From Sipunculus nudus (taxonomy: Eukaryota; Annelida; Sipuncula; Golfingiida; Sipunculidae): a DNA stretch of 64,000 nucleotides. The DNA lies in assembly GCA_026874595.1 (NCBI GenBank), contig CM049309.1, positions 11,646,576-11,710,575 of the forward strand, written 5' to 3'. The translations under genes were made by a program, and so were the position numbers. Positions 11,302-22,669 of the stretch are shown here, piece after piece. The notes under the pieces were generated by a model. The model was not told where the DNA came from. It searched no databases and saw only the letters and a list, made by a program, of their open reading frames with translations. Position 1 is the first letter of the stretch, and the number at the start of each line of letters is the position of its first letter.

Positions 11302-12114
11302 ATCTATATTGTCAATAGGCCATTTATGTTCAAGGTGACTAAAACAGTTAACTAGTATAGTTCACATATTTTCAGAAAATTGATATTTTTTTTTAATTTT
11401 TAGACGATACTAGGACTTCAACTTTTACTATGACTATTTTACAGAGATCACCACGGAGATCGCTTGGTGCATTGAATTGTTGTCACAATCACAATGTCGT
11501 GATGAAACAATGACTTGAATCTTTCTAGTGTACAAACTGTAACACTACGTCCATATATATAGGTATATATATACGTCCATATGAAAGTATTTCTTTTGCT
11601 TTTTATCGAATCACAAACATACATAAAGACATATAAACACAAGTATTCACAGACATGTTACAGACGCAGACTTTAACAATGATCAAAACATTCAAGTCAC
11701 ATTAGCCAGGATGATAAGTTAATCACCGAGCATTAAATCTCAGTCCTTAGTATATGATACATCCATGCATGGAATATAGTGCTTTCCTTTAAAGTAAAAT
11801 TATATCTGCCAGTATTCCTTTGAGTTTGTTTACTTCTGTAGAAAACTGGAAATAAGTTGTACCGTGTTTACTCTCACCCAGAACCATAATAACGTATATG
11901 ACAGCTTAATTGGAGTTTGTACTTCGTGTGCCGGTTTGATTTCGCTTCTAAACGTTTGTATCAAGCTGAAATGAACATATAAAATATGATATACACACAT
12001 CATTGCAAATACGTGTGTCTTTAAAGCTGTATTTATGAACCTGAAAATTCACAGGAGGCCAAACAGGGAGCATCGAGACAGTGCTGCGGGGGATTTTTGC
12101 ACCTAATCGTATAT
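11302..12114 (+). repeat. Tandem duplication copy 2
   Basis: Second copy, running into the full exon 2. It lacks the ~176-bp segment. The segment's relatives at 27399..27640 share sequence on both sides of the breakpoint, so this is better read as a deletion in copy 2 than an insertion in copy 1. Confidence 0.85.
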
Positions 12115-12522
12115 GCCTCCATCATCGCCTTTGTTATCCTGGTGGTTGAAGGTAGATTTGTCGACGCCATTTGGGCAGGCATTGTGCTAGGCATCTTTTT
12201 TATAGGAATGCTCATAAAAGCGATCTATTCTAATACTATGGAGTACCTCAATAACTTTAAACAACTTCAGAGTAACAAGGAATACGTCATCCAAGTTAAA
12301 GCCGAGGCCCCGACACTTGACATGAATAAGGCTTTAAGTGTTACCACGTCGAGATTAGAACACGCACGGTATCACACGGACAGTGATGGTAATACTCAGT
12401 ACAACACTGAGACCTACAACGTGGAAGTGGTGACCCATCGAGAATCGGAGCGTTTTAATTACAACAGCTGGCGGGATGTATCAGAGGAAATCACCGGGAT
12501 ACACCCAGACAAACCTACTAGG
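12055..12522 (+). pseudogene. Pseudogene 2 exon 2
   Basis: 156 codons from acceptor TTCACAG to donor AGG|GTAGGT. Membrane spans and CSNTMEYLNNF-like sequence are intact (here YSNTMEY). After APTLDM a net +5 change and a later -2 change leave the region of the CYH motif in the wrong frame (KALSVTTSRLEHARYHT); the original frame resumes at DSDGN. Confidence 0.85.
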
Positions 12523-13130
12523 GTAGGTAACAGTACAGGCAGTACAAATTAATACAATTAACTAACCCAGTGATGTTCTGACGATGGCGATACATTTTGT
12601 TCCGATGAGCAGAGTTTACACGTTTTTCTGTTTACGGTGGTAAGTGCCTTCATTTATTGTGCTCTAAGGCCAAAAAGGTTGGGGTTTCGGGCTTTTTTAA
12701 GACAAACCCTGTACACACGATAACTCAAAATATATATAATTTAAAGTTTTTTTGTCAAACTTTGTAAGTTGGTAGATTCTGGTGCATGGGAGGGCGAAGC
12801 CTATTTAAAATGGGGTGATGACCTCTACTATGAGAGTGACCTTGACCTCGCATAGGTCATTTTGGGTAAATTCACATAGAACTGTGAATATCTCAAGGTA
12901 GGCTACTTTTATTTTTCTCAGATTTAGTATTCGAGAAGACTTTGGATAGCTTTTTCTTGTCCGGAAGACTATTTGTGCCACCTACAGTCGTTCACCGTAT
13001 TCACACAATTGAAAACCCCATCACTTCCACATGAAAATAGTATGAAAAAAACATAATTAAAATTTAATTAAATATTTGTTATATGATCATAAATATGATG
13101 TTATATGAGCATATATTGTTATGTTTCAAG
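12523..13130 (+). other. Pseudogene 2 intron 2
   Basis: Contains a fragment at about 12830..12870 with GTGACCTTGACCTCGCATAGGTCA, related in wording to the tandem repeat at 35640..36600. Nothing else seen. Confidence 0.6.
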
Positions 13131-13250
13131 GTGGTGTGCAGCGCTTCCTATCGGTTTAAGGACGAGGCGATTCGTCAAGCTTTCTACAACCAATACAAGA
13201 GCTTGCAAGATCGCAGCAGAAACAGGGACACACACATGGACCACACTTTA
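13131..13250 (+). pseudogene. Pseudogene 2 exon 3, itself intact
   Basis: 40 codons, VVCSASYRFKDEAIRQ... to MDHTL, acceptor TTTCAAG, donor GTAAGA. Same length and motifs as exon 3 of genes 1 and 3. Confidence 0.85.
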
Positions 13251-13786
13251 GTAAGACAATACATAAATGCTAAAATATCCAAATTAACGAAGCTTAGATT
13301 TATTTATGCACACTATGAAATAAAGAAAGGGAAACTAAAACAAAGTGTCAGGAGTATCAAATTACAAAGATATACTTCGTAGATGGCCATAAAAAGTGAA
13401 AGTTTTGAGTTGAAGACGGACTCTTAAGTCAAGCTCTCCTGAACAAATGTTATTCATTTGGCAAATTACGACTTCTGGAAAGGACTCGGAACATCAAAAT
13501 CATATAATCGCTATTTAATGTTGTAGGAATATAATTTAACTTTTTTTTCCTGCCGACCGCTTTTCATATGGCCTGGTCGTTTCAACTCTTTGTTTTCACC
13601 TTTAAGTGTTTTGTGGATTTTCACAGAATATGGCACAGCTTGCACCAACTACTAGTACTTGACTTCTACAATTTTACCTATACAACTTTAGGTGTTGTTG
13701 ACTAACATAACCACAATGTTGAATGCTACCACCTATATTTAACATTAATTTATTATTATATTAATAGTCTTTTTTTTTACTTCCAG
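13251..13786 (+). other. Pseudogene 2 intron 3
   Basis: Ends in a good acceptor, TTTTTTTTTACTTCCAG. Nothing else recognised. Confidence 0.6.
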
Positions 13787-13796
13787 ACGTTTGATG
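13787..13796 (+). pseudogene. Pseudogene 2 exon 4, first 10 bases
   Basis: ACGTTTGATG after the acceptor equals the start of gene 3 exon 4 (ACTTTTGATG). The sequence then departs completely. Confidence 0.75.
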
Positions 13797-16521
13797 CAGC
13801 GGCGTACCTAGCCTCATTGCCGCCAGGGGCGGTCTTAGAAATTGCCGCCCCTCTAACAAAACATTACAAACCTGGATAACATATTGAAATATATCGTGTC
13901 AAATGTCCTTGTTACAGGCTTGTATTTGACCACAACGCAATTATGACTATTTGTTATTCAATAAAGTATTTAAATAAATTTCAAGTAATGATATAATTTA
14001 AATATATATTATAATTTAATTTCAAATGATTTGTCACAATATACAACAATTGTCTGTAGGTAGTGGATAATTAAACTGTTAATAACAGAATTAACAGTAC
14101 AGGTAAATATATCTTTAATTTAAGTTTAGAACTCTTAAAGTTAAAACTGATACTTGATACGTATATTGAACATTGGCTAAGCGGCCAGGGGGATTCATCC
14201 CGCGGGACAGTTATAAAAGAATTATATTTTAAAGTTAAATAATTCCTACATAGGCCTGGGTGTTTATTGTTTTTATTCAGTTAACATAAAAGATCATGCA
14301 GGCCATATTGGTTAATCAAAAGACACAGGCATTTATAGGTAGTACTCATTATATACACGATAGTGTAAACGTCTGTATTTTAACAAGACTGATGTTAGAG
14401 TATGAAGAATCGTGGGAAAAGGGCGTTTCAGGTTGTTTCAGGCTGTTTAAATATCCTGGAATTTCGGGAATTCAAGGGTTCAAAGAGTGGAAATTCCTAA
14501 TACTTTCCAAGGAAAGAGCAACACAATTCGTCAAGATATTTTTTACACAATGTGTATGACAGACATCCAACCCCCATCACCGGGGGCCATTGGTCTTCTG
14601 GCAGGGTTTTTTACCTGGTGATTATCAGGTGCTGCTACGGATTTCTGTAAACGACGACCGCCCTGAAATGCAGGCTTTTTGCATGATTGGTCAGTTTATC
14701 GATGGGGTTCTGACATTGCAAGACCACAGATCTTAACAAAGAATAACTACAGATATGTATTTATTTTTTTTTTTTTGCGTATAGCTTGCCTCTATAGAGA
14801 TCGTCCGCAAATAATTTGGTTGGTTCCACCGTCAACTGTTTAATCCCTGAAATTCTTGAAAAGGGACAAAAAGGCCAAATTTGAACTTTTTGAGGAACTC
14901 CTTATGCCACTGATTATACTAAATCCCAGAACTGCCGCCCCCACAAATTTACAATTCGTTCGCTAATCATTCTGTAGGTTCCACTGTCCAGTTTATAATC
15001 CCTGGAATACTTTAACATGGGACAAAAAGGCCAAATTTGTACTGTTTCAGAACTCCTTATGCCACTGATTATACTAAATCCAAGAAATGCCGCTCATAAA
15101 AAAATGTACAAAACGTTCGCTAATCATTCTGTAGGTTCCACTGTCCAGTTAATTATCCCTGGAATACTTGAATATGGGACAAAAAGGCCAAATTTGTACT
15201 TTCTGAGAACTCCTTATGCCCTTGATTATACTAAATCCCAGAAATGCCGCCCATAAAAAAAAATGTACAAAATGTTCGCCTATCATTTGGTAGGTTCCAT
15301 TGTCCAGTTTATAATCTCTGGAATACTTGAACATGAAACAAAAAGGTCAAATTTGTACTTTTTGAGAACTCCTTATGCCACTGATTATACTAATTCCCAG
15401 AAATGCCGCTCATAAAAATGTACAAATCGTTCGCTAATCATTTGGTTGTTTCTATTGTCCAGTTTATAATCTCTGGAATACTTGAACATGGGACAAAAAG
15501 GCCAAATTTGTACTTGTTGAAAACTCCTTATGCCACTGATTATACTAATTCCCAGAAATGCCGCTCATAAAAAATGTACAAATCGTTCGCTTACCATTTG
15601 GTTGTTTCCATTGTCCAGTTTATAATCCCTGGAATACTTGAAAGGGACAAAAAGGCCGAATTTGTACTTTTTGAGAACTCCTTATGCCCCTGATTATACT
15701 AAATCCCAGAAATGCCGCCCATAAAAAAAAATGTACAAAACGTTCGCCTATCATTTGGTAGGTTCCATTGTCAAGTTTATAATCTCTGGAATACTTGAAC
15801 ATGGAACAAAAAGGTCAAATTTGTACTTTTTGAGAACTCCTCATGCCACTGATTATACTAATTCCCAGAAATGCCGCTCATAAAAAAATGTACAAAGCGT
15901 TCTTTAATCATTTAGTAGGTTCCATTGTCAAGTTTATAATCCCTGGAATACTTGAACATGGGACAAAAAGGCCAAATTTGTACATTTTGAGAACTCCTTG
16001 TGCTACTGATTATACTTTACCCCAGAAATGCCGCCCCAAAAAAAGGACAAATCGTTCGCTAATCATTTGGTAGGTTCCATTGTCCAGTTTATAATCCCTT
16101 GAATACTTGAACATGGGACAAAAAGGCCAAATTTGTACTTGTTGAAAACTCCTTATGCCACTGATTATACTAAATCCCAGAAATGCCGCCCCCAAAAATG
16201 TGCAAATCGTTCGGTAATCATTTGGTAGGTTTTTGTCCAGTTTATAATCCCTGGAATACTTGAACATGGAACAAATAGGCCAAATTTGTACTTGTTGAAA
16301 ACTCCTTATGCCACTGATGATACTAATTCCCAGAAATGCTGCCCCAAAAATGTACAAATCGTTCGCTAATCATTTGGTAGATTCCATTGTCCAGTTTATA
16401 ATACCTAGAATACTTGAACATGGGACAAAAAGGACAAATTTGTATTTTTTTTTTAGGAATTCCTTGTACCACTCATTATACTAATTCCTCGAAATGCCGC
16501 CCCCCCCCCACCCCCCAAATG
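13797..16521. mobile_element. Insertion splitting exon 4 of pseudogene 2
   Basis: About 2.7 kb lying between the first 10 bases of exon 4 and its last 21 codons. It opens CAGCGGCGTACCTAGCC with GCCGCC-rich words, has unassigned AT-rich sequence to about 14800 and then a ~156-bp satellite whose monomers also carry AAATGCCGCCCC. No target duplication can be checked because about 38 codons of exon are missing too. The 87-codon open frame at 14296 is unrecognised. Confidence 0.7.
14805..16510 (+). repeat. ~156-bp satellite array, about 11 monomers
   Basis: The word GGTTCCATTGTCC and its variants recur at spacings of 157, 159, 155, 156, 157, 157, 155 and about 155 bp. Each monomer holds CCAGTTTATAATCCCTGG, GGACAAAAAGGCCAAATTTG, ACTCCTTATGCCACTGATT and AAATGCCGCCC. 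The array ends in a C run. Unit length is near that of bivalve satellites of about 160 bp, but identity to any known satellite is untested. Confidence 0.92.
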
Positions 16522-16584
16522 TGCTGGTTCCGATCAAATACAGCAAAGGCAAGGTCTGAATGCGTCAAGGAACTCAGCATGTAA
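16522..16584 (+). pseudogene. Pseudogene 2 exon 4, last 21 codons
   Basis: In-frame CWFRSNTAKARSECVKELSM then stop, matching gene 3's CWFRSHTAKARFDCVKELSM at 17 of 20 positions. It follows the satellite's terminal C run directly. Confidence 0.85.
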
Positions 16585-17293
16585 AAGCATAATGGACAAA
16601 TCACACACTTGCACAATTTACACATACTTAGTGAATGATCGATGAAACGTAGATTTACAGAATGGTAACCTCTTTAAAACGGGTATCTCTGCATTAGAGA
16701 CAAACAGGTACTTCCTGTCAGTCCCGGTAATCGGGAGATGCTAATATATGCATTTATCAATGCACATGTGCAAATGTAAAATATACGGTCTTTTTACTTT
16801 ACATATTTAATAGGTTAATTGAATACACCGTTATCCGAAACGCTGAATATATCAGATTTGTTCTGAGAATCGAAGCTGTACTTAAGATGCATATTTATTT
16901 ATTATATGCATATATGATTTGTGAAATCTATTTACTTTTCTTATGGGGTTATTAACTGAATAGTCGGTACCCGAACACACTAAATATATCTCTGAATTGT
17001 TCTGCAAAGTAAGACTGTACTTTGAATATATACATTATTTCGTATTTAAGCTCTGTTTATACCATTAATACATTATAATCAAAATACCATATTTGTCACA
17101 CCGAAAGAAGTTTATATAAACGAGTGTTACCCGACATTATAAATACTGATTGGGTACGGATATTATCCACCGTACGTTAAACGCCTTACTTAACATTTCT
17201 AATTATGCACACTGTTTTAATTTTTTTTAATAAGAACAAGATATTTGATCTTGTTCTGAGTTCACGTGACCAATTTTTTATTTTATAGGATTA
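16585..17293. other. Downstream of pseudogene 2, nothing recognised
   Basis: AT-rich sequence without supported features. Confidence 0.5.
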
Positions 17294-17628
17294 GGCCAAA
17301 AAAATTAAAGGTATGGTTCTCAGGCACCGCCCGCACCAATTTGAAACCCCCACATCAAAAATTTTTATTTTGATTTACAATAAAAACTTTCCAATTTTGT
17401 GCTGCTGCCGCTCCGACATTTCTTTCAAGAAGATAAAACCATACAATTTCCTTTTTTTTGTAGTGCTTTTACTTATTTAGCAAAATAAAACTGTTATTTT
17501 TATGCTTTTCCCTTATCATTTGACATTTTTATCGAAACATACCAAAAAATTTAAAATAAAAAAAGCGCCCGCCAGCATTGATTTCTGAAAAAAAGTGCCT
17601 GAGAACCATACCTTTTTTTATTTTGGCC
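17294..17628. mobile_element. MITE copy 1, GGCC ends, TTA flanks
   Basis: 335 bp with ends GGCCAAAA...GGTATGGTTCTCAGGCAC and the inverse GTGCCTGAGAACCATACC...TTTTGGCC. TTA flanks both sides, consistent with the three-base TWA target duplication of PIF/Harbinger elements. No transposase is encoded. Confidence 0.85.
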
Positions 17629-17699
17629 TTATGCATAATCTGTAATTCATATACTAGTATATATTCTTACATATGTCACGATACTCAAATCTCTTGTTA

Positions 17700-17700
<1 letters not shown>

Positions 17701-17742
<42 letters not shown>
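17701..17742. repeat. (TA)n microsatellite
   Basis: TA run ending in ACATGTATATATA. Confidence 0.95.
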
Positions 17743-17749
<7 letters not shown>

Positions 17750-18294
17750 ATATATTAAATATTGTATCATTTTATCGAGACTTATCTTTGGACAAAATAT
17801 TTATTTTATGAATGAGCGTTCCATATTATCACACTACTTAATTTGGAAAACGTCTTGGTCTTTGTATATAAATAATAAAAAAAAGTCTTATATAAATAAT
17901 AAAAAGCGATAAATATTATATTGTATGCAGTTTAAATTTGTTTTCGCTTCCAGTTATTTTTTTTAATACACAGACAGTATATTAATGAGATGTGTTGTTA
18001 CAGTTGCCGCCTTTTAAAACGATATAATATAATATTAGACTTTCCCCAAGCTACATATATTTTTATTTTTTACATGTTAAGAATTAGTCCACCTCATATT
18101 TCCTTTTTTGAAAACAAATATTCAAAACTATTTTCACTCGCCTGGTTATATGCACGTTTAATTTAACTGAAAGCTGTAGATGTAAGAACATGCAGTTAAA
18201 CAAATAACAAAATTGACTGACAGTTCAAACATTTTAGTTAAGAACCCCAGCGCCTCAACAAAAATCTCTTAAACAAAACAGAATGTAGAATTCT
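17743..18294. other. AT-rich intergenic, nothing recognised
   Basis: No supported feature. Confidence 0.5.
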
Positions 18295-18610
18295 ACATTC
18301 TAAGGAATGCAGCCCTCCACCATGTGTAGGGTCCCTTTGATGGATGCTCCTTAAACCGTGTTAAGTCGTGCATAAATGACTGTATATTTATAAATAATGG
18401 TCGATGACGTTCCTAAATCTGGATTATTTTCCGGATCCACACCAAAATCTAATATGTTCTGCATTGGCCCATTGCCAAAATGGCTTGAAAATGTTCCATT
18501 CATTACTGCGTGAGTTATTTGGTGAAAACAAAGAGATACACAAACACACACACAAACGCACACATGAACGGGGGTTCGCGCATACCCTTCTGGCGGAGAC
18601 AATACGTCTC
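18295..18610 (+). repeat. Dispersed repeat, copy B of three
   Basis: Same block order as the element at 3535..3850, with a clear CTTCTGGCGGAGACAATA end and a (CA)n stretch before it. This is the most complete of the three copies. Confidence 0.7.
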
Positions 18611-19140
18611 GCCACTTCTATGGAGGGATATTTAGACTACCTCCATTATGTCAAAAATTGATTAATATAATTGATTAAACATCCGTGATGAGAAGTATTT
18701 GTTATATTCAAACTGTCAGCACTTTTGATGAAATTTGTGTTGAGGGATAGCATCATTCCTAAGGAATAATTTCTTATATTTATAGGTAATCCGAATCAAT
18801 ATATATTATTTTTTTAATTCAAAGGATAGGATAATTCCTACGGAAATATTCCTTATATATATTTTATAAGTGATCCGAAGTTAGGGAAGGTTCTTGGAAG
18901 AAAGAGAAGTCAGGGAAATAACTTAAGACATTTTCAATCTGTTTTGAGCAAATAAAGATATGTACCAGAGAATCACTAAATTATGAGTTACAATTATCCA
19001 TTATTAAGATATTGTTATTCGTTATTTACAAATGGAATTTTAAAATATTTATACAATAAATAAATCAAAGACGACTTTTAAAGATGTGAGACACTGAACC
19101 TATGCCTCAATCATCAAGAATGCATGCTGATGAAGAAAAT
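18611..19140. other. AT-rich, short local duplications
   Basis: A passage GGATAG..ATTCCTA.GGAA..TTCTTATAT at about 18743 recurs at about 18826. Nothing coding is seen. Confidence 0.5.
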
Positions 19141-19430
19141 AATGATCGCTCAGTCTAACAGTTGCAAGAGTTCGGCTCTCTGGAACAGCGGGTCTCTGTC
19201 GCTGATGTCGGTACCGGTTTGTGTCCTGCCTTAGGGTTTTGGGGCTGTGAATGCTGTAGCTTTCTCCGGTCACCGGTATGGAAAAAACGGGGTGACCTTT
19301 GGCGGTTTCCTGCTTGGCTGAAGTGTCGTCTCGCCTATCGGCTCTATCGAAATTACGCATAAGGAGGGCACAGGGCTGAAGTCCAAGACTACAGCAACCT
19401 TTAGCTGCTCGATAAAGCAAACACATCTTT
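19141..19430. other. GC-richer unassigned island
   Basis: About 290 bp of balanced composition between AT-rich flanks, open on the minus strand for 108 codons (19426..19100) and on the plus strand for 66. I recognise neither protein and see no splice context, so no gene is called. It could be an old transposon fragment. Confidence 0.3.
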
Positions 19431-21014
19431 AGTCAGTCATCAAAAATAGGATGTGTTTTAAAAAATCAGGTTACTATGTATCTGCTCAATATAATACTGA
19501 AAAATAAATGAGCGATCTACTCAACAGTCATTAAATTCTTAAATAGCGCAATATTTTACCTTGATTCGCATTGCAGTCTACTGTTCGGTTCACCGAATTC
19601 AAAGATACTAAAAAAATAATATCTTTTTTTTAAAACCTTTTACTAAATTTAAAATATTTTAATGTGTCACAGACACAGTAAAAGGTATGCATGTATATAT
19701 GTTTATAAAAAAGTTGTCCCAACTTGATTGCCATAGTGAATTCAAATATATTTGAAATGTGTCACACAGACAATAAAAAGGTATATACATATATCTAGAT
19801 ATACACACTTCAAGATAAATGAACACCACTGACAGTTATGATCTAACTGATATTAATTATCTTTGTAATAGCTAGTCATAACAGAAAGACTCAAATAAAT
19901 CAAATATTAAAACTGCTTATCGAATCACGTGTCCGTTTAGCAATAATCCTTCTCTCTGATTGCTTATCAATTTAAAGTAAAGTTCAAGGTTACAAGGTGT
20001 ATATAACAATAATTTTTTAAAAAATATAAAAAAATGGAAATTGTACATTTTATGAATTTAAGTCGATACTTAGACCTTAATTGTTGTGATCTGTGATTCG
20101 AAGGGTTCATTTCATCTGACTGTTATATGTATTACAGGATCGTTGTATTAATTGTTTGACCTGCTTCGAACCACGCCATGTCAGATCCAAAATAGCGGTG
20201 GTATAATCAATAACATGAGACACGGGTCTCCTTTTTTTTTTGCATATTCATTTTCAGACGTGGCAAAAGGTTTACTAAATTGCGCGGGGTACCAGTCCAG
20301 TTTCTGGGAGCAGATATTGTAGCTTCCGACGATGGCGCTTATGGTGACTTAAGCCAAGCATATTTTGGATACGATGGGATAGGAAGCAGTATATGACACG
20401 AAATCCTGGCTTCTTGGCTTCTCCTCGAAACGTTTATGTTCAGATCCGAAACGACGTCCTACGATCTTGGTTTCGTATCGTATCGTTATTTTTTGAGCAT
20501 GTTCAAAATTTTCGTATCGTAACTTGCAATGGTAATTCCGCCTCAAGAGTGAAAGCCATACCATTAATCTCCTCTTCTTCCGCCTGGTGGATCTTCTTCA
20601 TCGCCATCTAAAAATTAGGCTAAGAAGCGCATATGGCCAATTTTCTGCGATGTATAGAACCAGCTGTTTCACCGGTAGCCATGTTGCTGATCAGTATTTG
20701 ATGTAATTATCCCGTCCCCTTTTGCACGGAATTCGTACAATGTACGTGGAAATACGAAACGGATCTTTGGTATTTATGATACGACGTTGCGATAAGAAAT
20801 TACAAAATCGTTTCTTATCCAAAAAGGAAGCGAGTGCTACCGCCCTGTGAATTAGTCCCAAACCGAAATTCAAACACTGCAGAAGTTCATATTTAGGTTA
20901 AGAATTAGATGTCAGCATTAAGAGTGGAGGCGGTTACCTCGACCAAAAAAAATTAAGAAAAAAAAACTCGGATGTCATGTCGTGCTGGGAAGAATGATAA
21001 TAAGTTTGTTATTA
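19431..21014. other. Intergenic, nothing firmly recognised
   Basis: Two passages (20395..20560 and 20730..20830) share words such as CGTATCGTATCG, ACGAAAC and GATACGA in both orientations, suggesting an old inverted-repeat element. On the minus strand TTTTTAG precedes ATGGCGATGAAGAAG at about 20609 and 34 codons follow before a stop; this is too little to call. Confidence 0.3.
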
Positions 21015-21359
21015 GGCCAAAATAAAAAAAAAAGGTATGGTTCTCAGGCACTTTTTTCAGAAATCAATGCGGGCCGGCGGTTTTTTTTATATTTTATTTT
21101 TTGGTATGTTTGGATAAAAATGTAAAATGATAAGGATAAAGCATGATAATAACAGATTTATTTTGCTAAACAAGTAAAAGTACTACATAACGAAGGAAAG
21201 TGTATGATTTTATCTTCTTGAAAGAAAGGTCCGAGCGGCTGTAGCTCAAAATTAGTAACTAACTTTGGAAAATCAAAATAAAAAATTTTGATGCGGGGGT
21301 TTAAAATTGATGCGGGCGGTGCCTGAGAACCATACCTTTTATTTATTTTTTTTTTGGCC
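21015..21359. mobile_element. MITE copy 2, inverted relative to copy 1
   Basis: 345 bp with the same GGCCAAAA and GGTATGGTTCTCAGGCAC ends. TTA lies on the left and TAA on the right. The TAA is also the left flank of the GC-rich element that begins at 21360. Confidence 0.85.
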
Positions 21360-22415
21360 TAATGCTACGGTCACAAATCACTAAATGCCGCCTGCCGGCG
21401 TGGTAACTGCCAGTTTTCACTAAAATTCGTCAGGTGGCAGCTCGGCGGCAGGCACAATCGGCAGGCGGCAGTCGGCATTTGAGACGCAGCATGGACGCCG
21501 CTGAAATTTTAAGAAAAAGTTAAAATTCTGTCTGCCACCGGCCGATTTTTTCCAATTATGCCAGTCGTCAGATTGCCGGCCGGGCGCATTTCGAAGTCGC
21601 GCGGTGGCTATCAAGCGGCAGGCGGGCAGCAGCGCGATTTTTATTCGGTCGTGGGGCTCGAGGTCCTTCAAACCTCGGCCGGCGATCGGTAGGATCTAAC
21701 TGCCTCTCTCTAGCATCCGGCCTGCTGCCGTTATGCTACCGACATGCCACCGTACGATTTCAAAATATCTGCCGGCGGCAGGGCGGAGATTGAAAGGCAG
21801 CTGGGAGGCGGCTGTCGGTGTTGGTAGGTGGCAGGACGGCGATCTGCCGATTGCAGACTCCCGGACCCCTGAATATAAAGGCCATCCACCATACAACATA
21901 GGCCTACTCGCTTTGGGCATGGCGCCTTGTCCTTTCCCTTGCCTTTAGGGGGCATCTTGTTGGAAGGAAATGGTTGATAATAATGGTTGATGGAAAATGG
22001 TTGATAATAAATGGTTGATGGTACACTTTGTTTATATATGCAACCGGGAACCAGACTACCGCCGTCAGATTATCGGGCGGGCGCCGGCCGGTGGCAATTA
22101 GAACGCCCGATCGTTGGCCGGTGGCAGGTGTAAATGGCCGGTGTCCGCCAGGTCACCGGGAGGTGGCAGGTAAAATCTGACGGCTGCCGGCCTGTCGCCT
22201 AACTGCCACCGGCCAACACCCTGATGACGTCACACACCCTCGAACTTAGACACTGGCTTGGGCCGCCCGGAGCCCGTCAGGCGGCCTTTTACTGGCAGTT
22301 ATTTATGACCACTTTCACCGATTTGCAAAAAATCGGCCGGCGGCATGTAACTTTAAGAATCCGCCGATGTCTAAAAATCGGCAGGCGGCAGTTTCACATT
22401 GTGACCGTAGCATTA
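21360..22415. mobile_element. GC-rich element with perfect 17-bp inverted ends
   Basis: Ends are TAATGCTACGGTCACAA (21360..21376) and its exact reverse complement (22399..22415); similarity continues inward through TGCCGCCTGCCG. The interior is dense in CGGCAGGCGGCAG-like words in both orientations. Short ORFs on both strands come from this bias. No transposase was recognised, so it is probably non-autonomous. Confidence 0.85.
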
Positions 22416-22586
22416 CATGTATTTTCTGTAACTACCGATTTTGCTTTTCAACGCTTAGACTGGTTCCCCGCTTTATTAAGGCTCGGCTGCTCTCAGCCAA
22501 TCACAGAGACGGGTGCACACTGCCATCTTCAGGACTCCCAGTTGCAACTTCTGGTCTTCCGGTAGACTGGTTTCAACTCCAACTTG

Positions 22587-22587
<1 letters not shown>

Positions 22588-22661
<74 letters not shown>
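22588..22661. repeat. (TA)n microsatellite
   Basis: 74-bp TA run; overlapping poly-Ile/Tyr frames are artefacts. Confidence 0.95.

Positions 22662-22669
<8 letters not shown>

Larger units (their letters stand above)
9581..12054 (+). other. Pseudogene 2 intron 1 with a tandem duplication
   Basis: Holds (TA)n at about 9794..9844 and a palindromic TATATATAGGTATATATA motif present twice (about 10562 and 11550), plus the 1-kb duplication given separately. Confidence 0.7.
9365..16584 (+). pseudogene. TMEM151-like gene 2, decayed
   Basis: All four exons of the family are recognisable: 9365..9580, 12055..12522, 13131..13250, and a split exon 4 (13787..13796 and 16522..16584). Four lesions are visible. 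Exon 1 has the ancestral start ATGGACCCTCCACC but a deletion after codon 8 gives TAA at codon 10. Exon 1's donor is GTTTGT where gene 3 has GTAAGT. In exon 2 two indels put about 20 residues out of frame, removing the CYHNETR motif. Exon 4 lacks about 38 codons, including the third membrane span, and has a 2.7 kb insertion in their place. Exon 3 is intact and exon 2 is still open, so decay may be recent or a partial product may persist. It is closer to gene 3 than to gene 1. Confidence 0.85.

Noticed and set aside
15149-16357. Minus-strand ORFs with repeated MFKYSRDYKLDNGTYQMI
   Set aside because: They come from the ~156-bp satellite, whose unit lengths vary and are often not multiples of three; the repetition is of DNA, not of a protein.
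21420-21955. Overlapping ORFs on both strands in GC-rich sequence
   Set aside because: Artefacts of low stop-codon frequency in the GC-rich inverted-repeat element.
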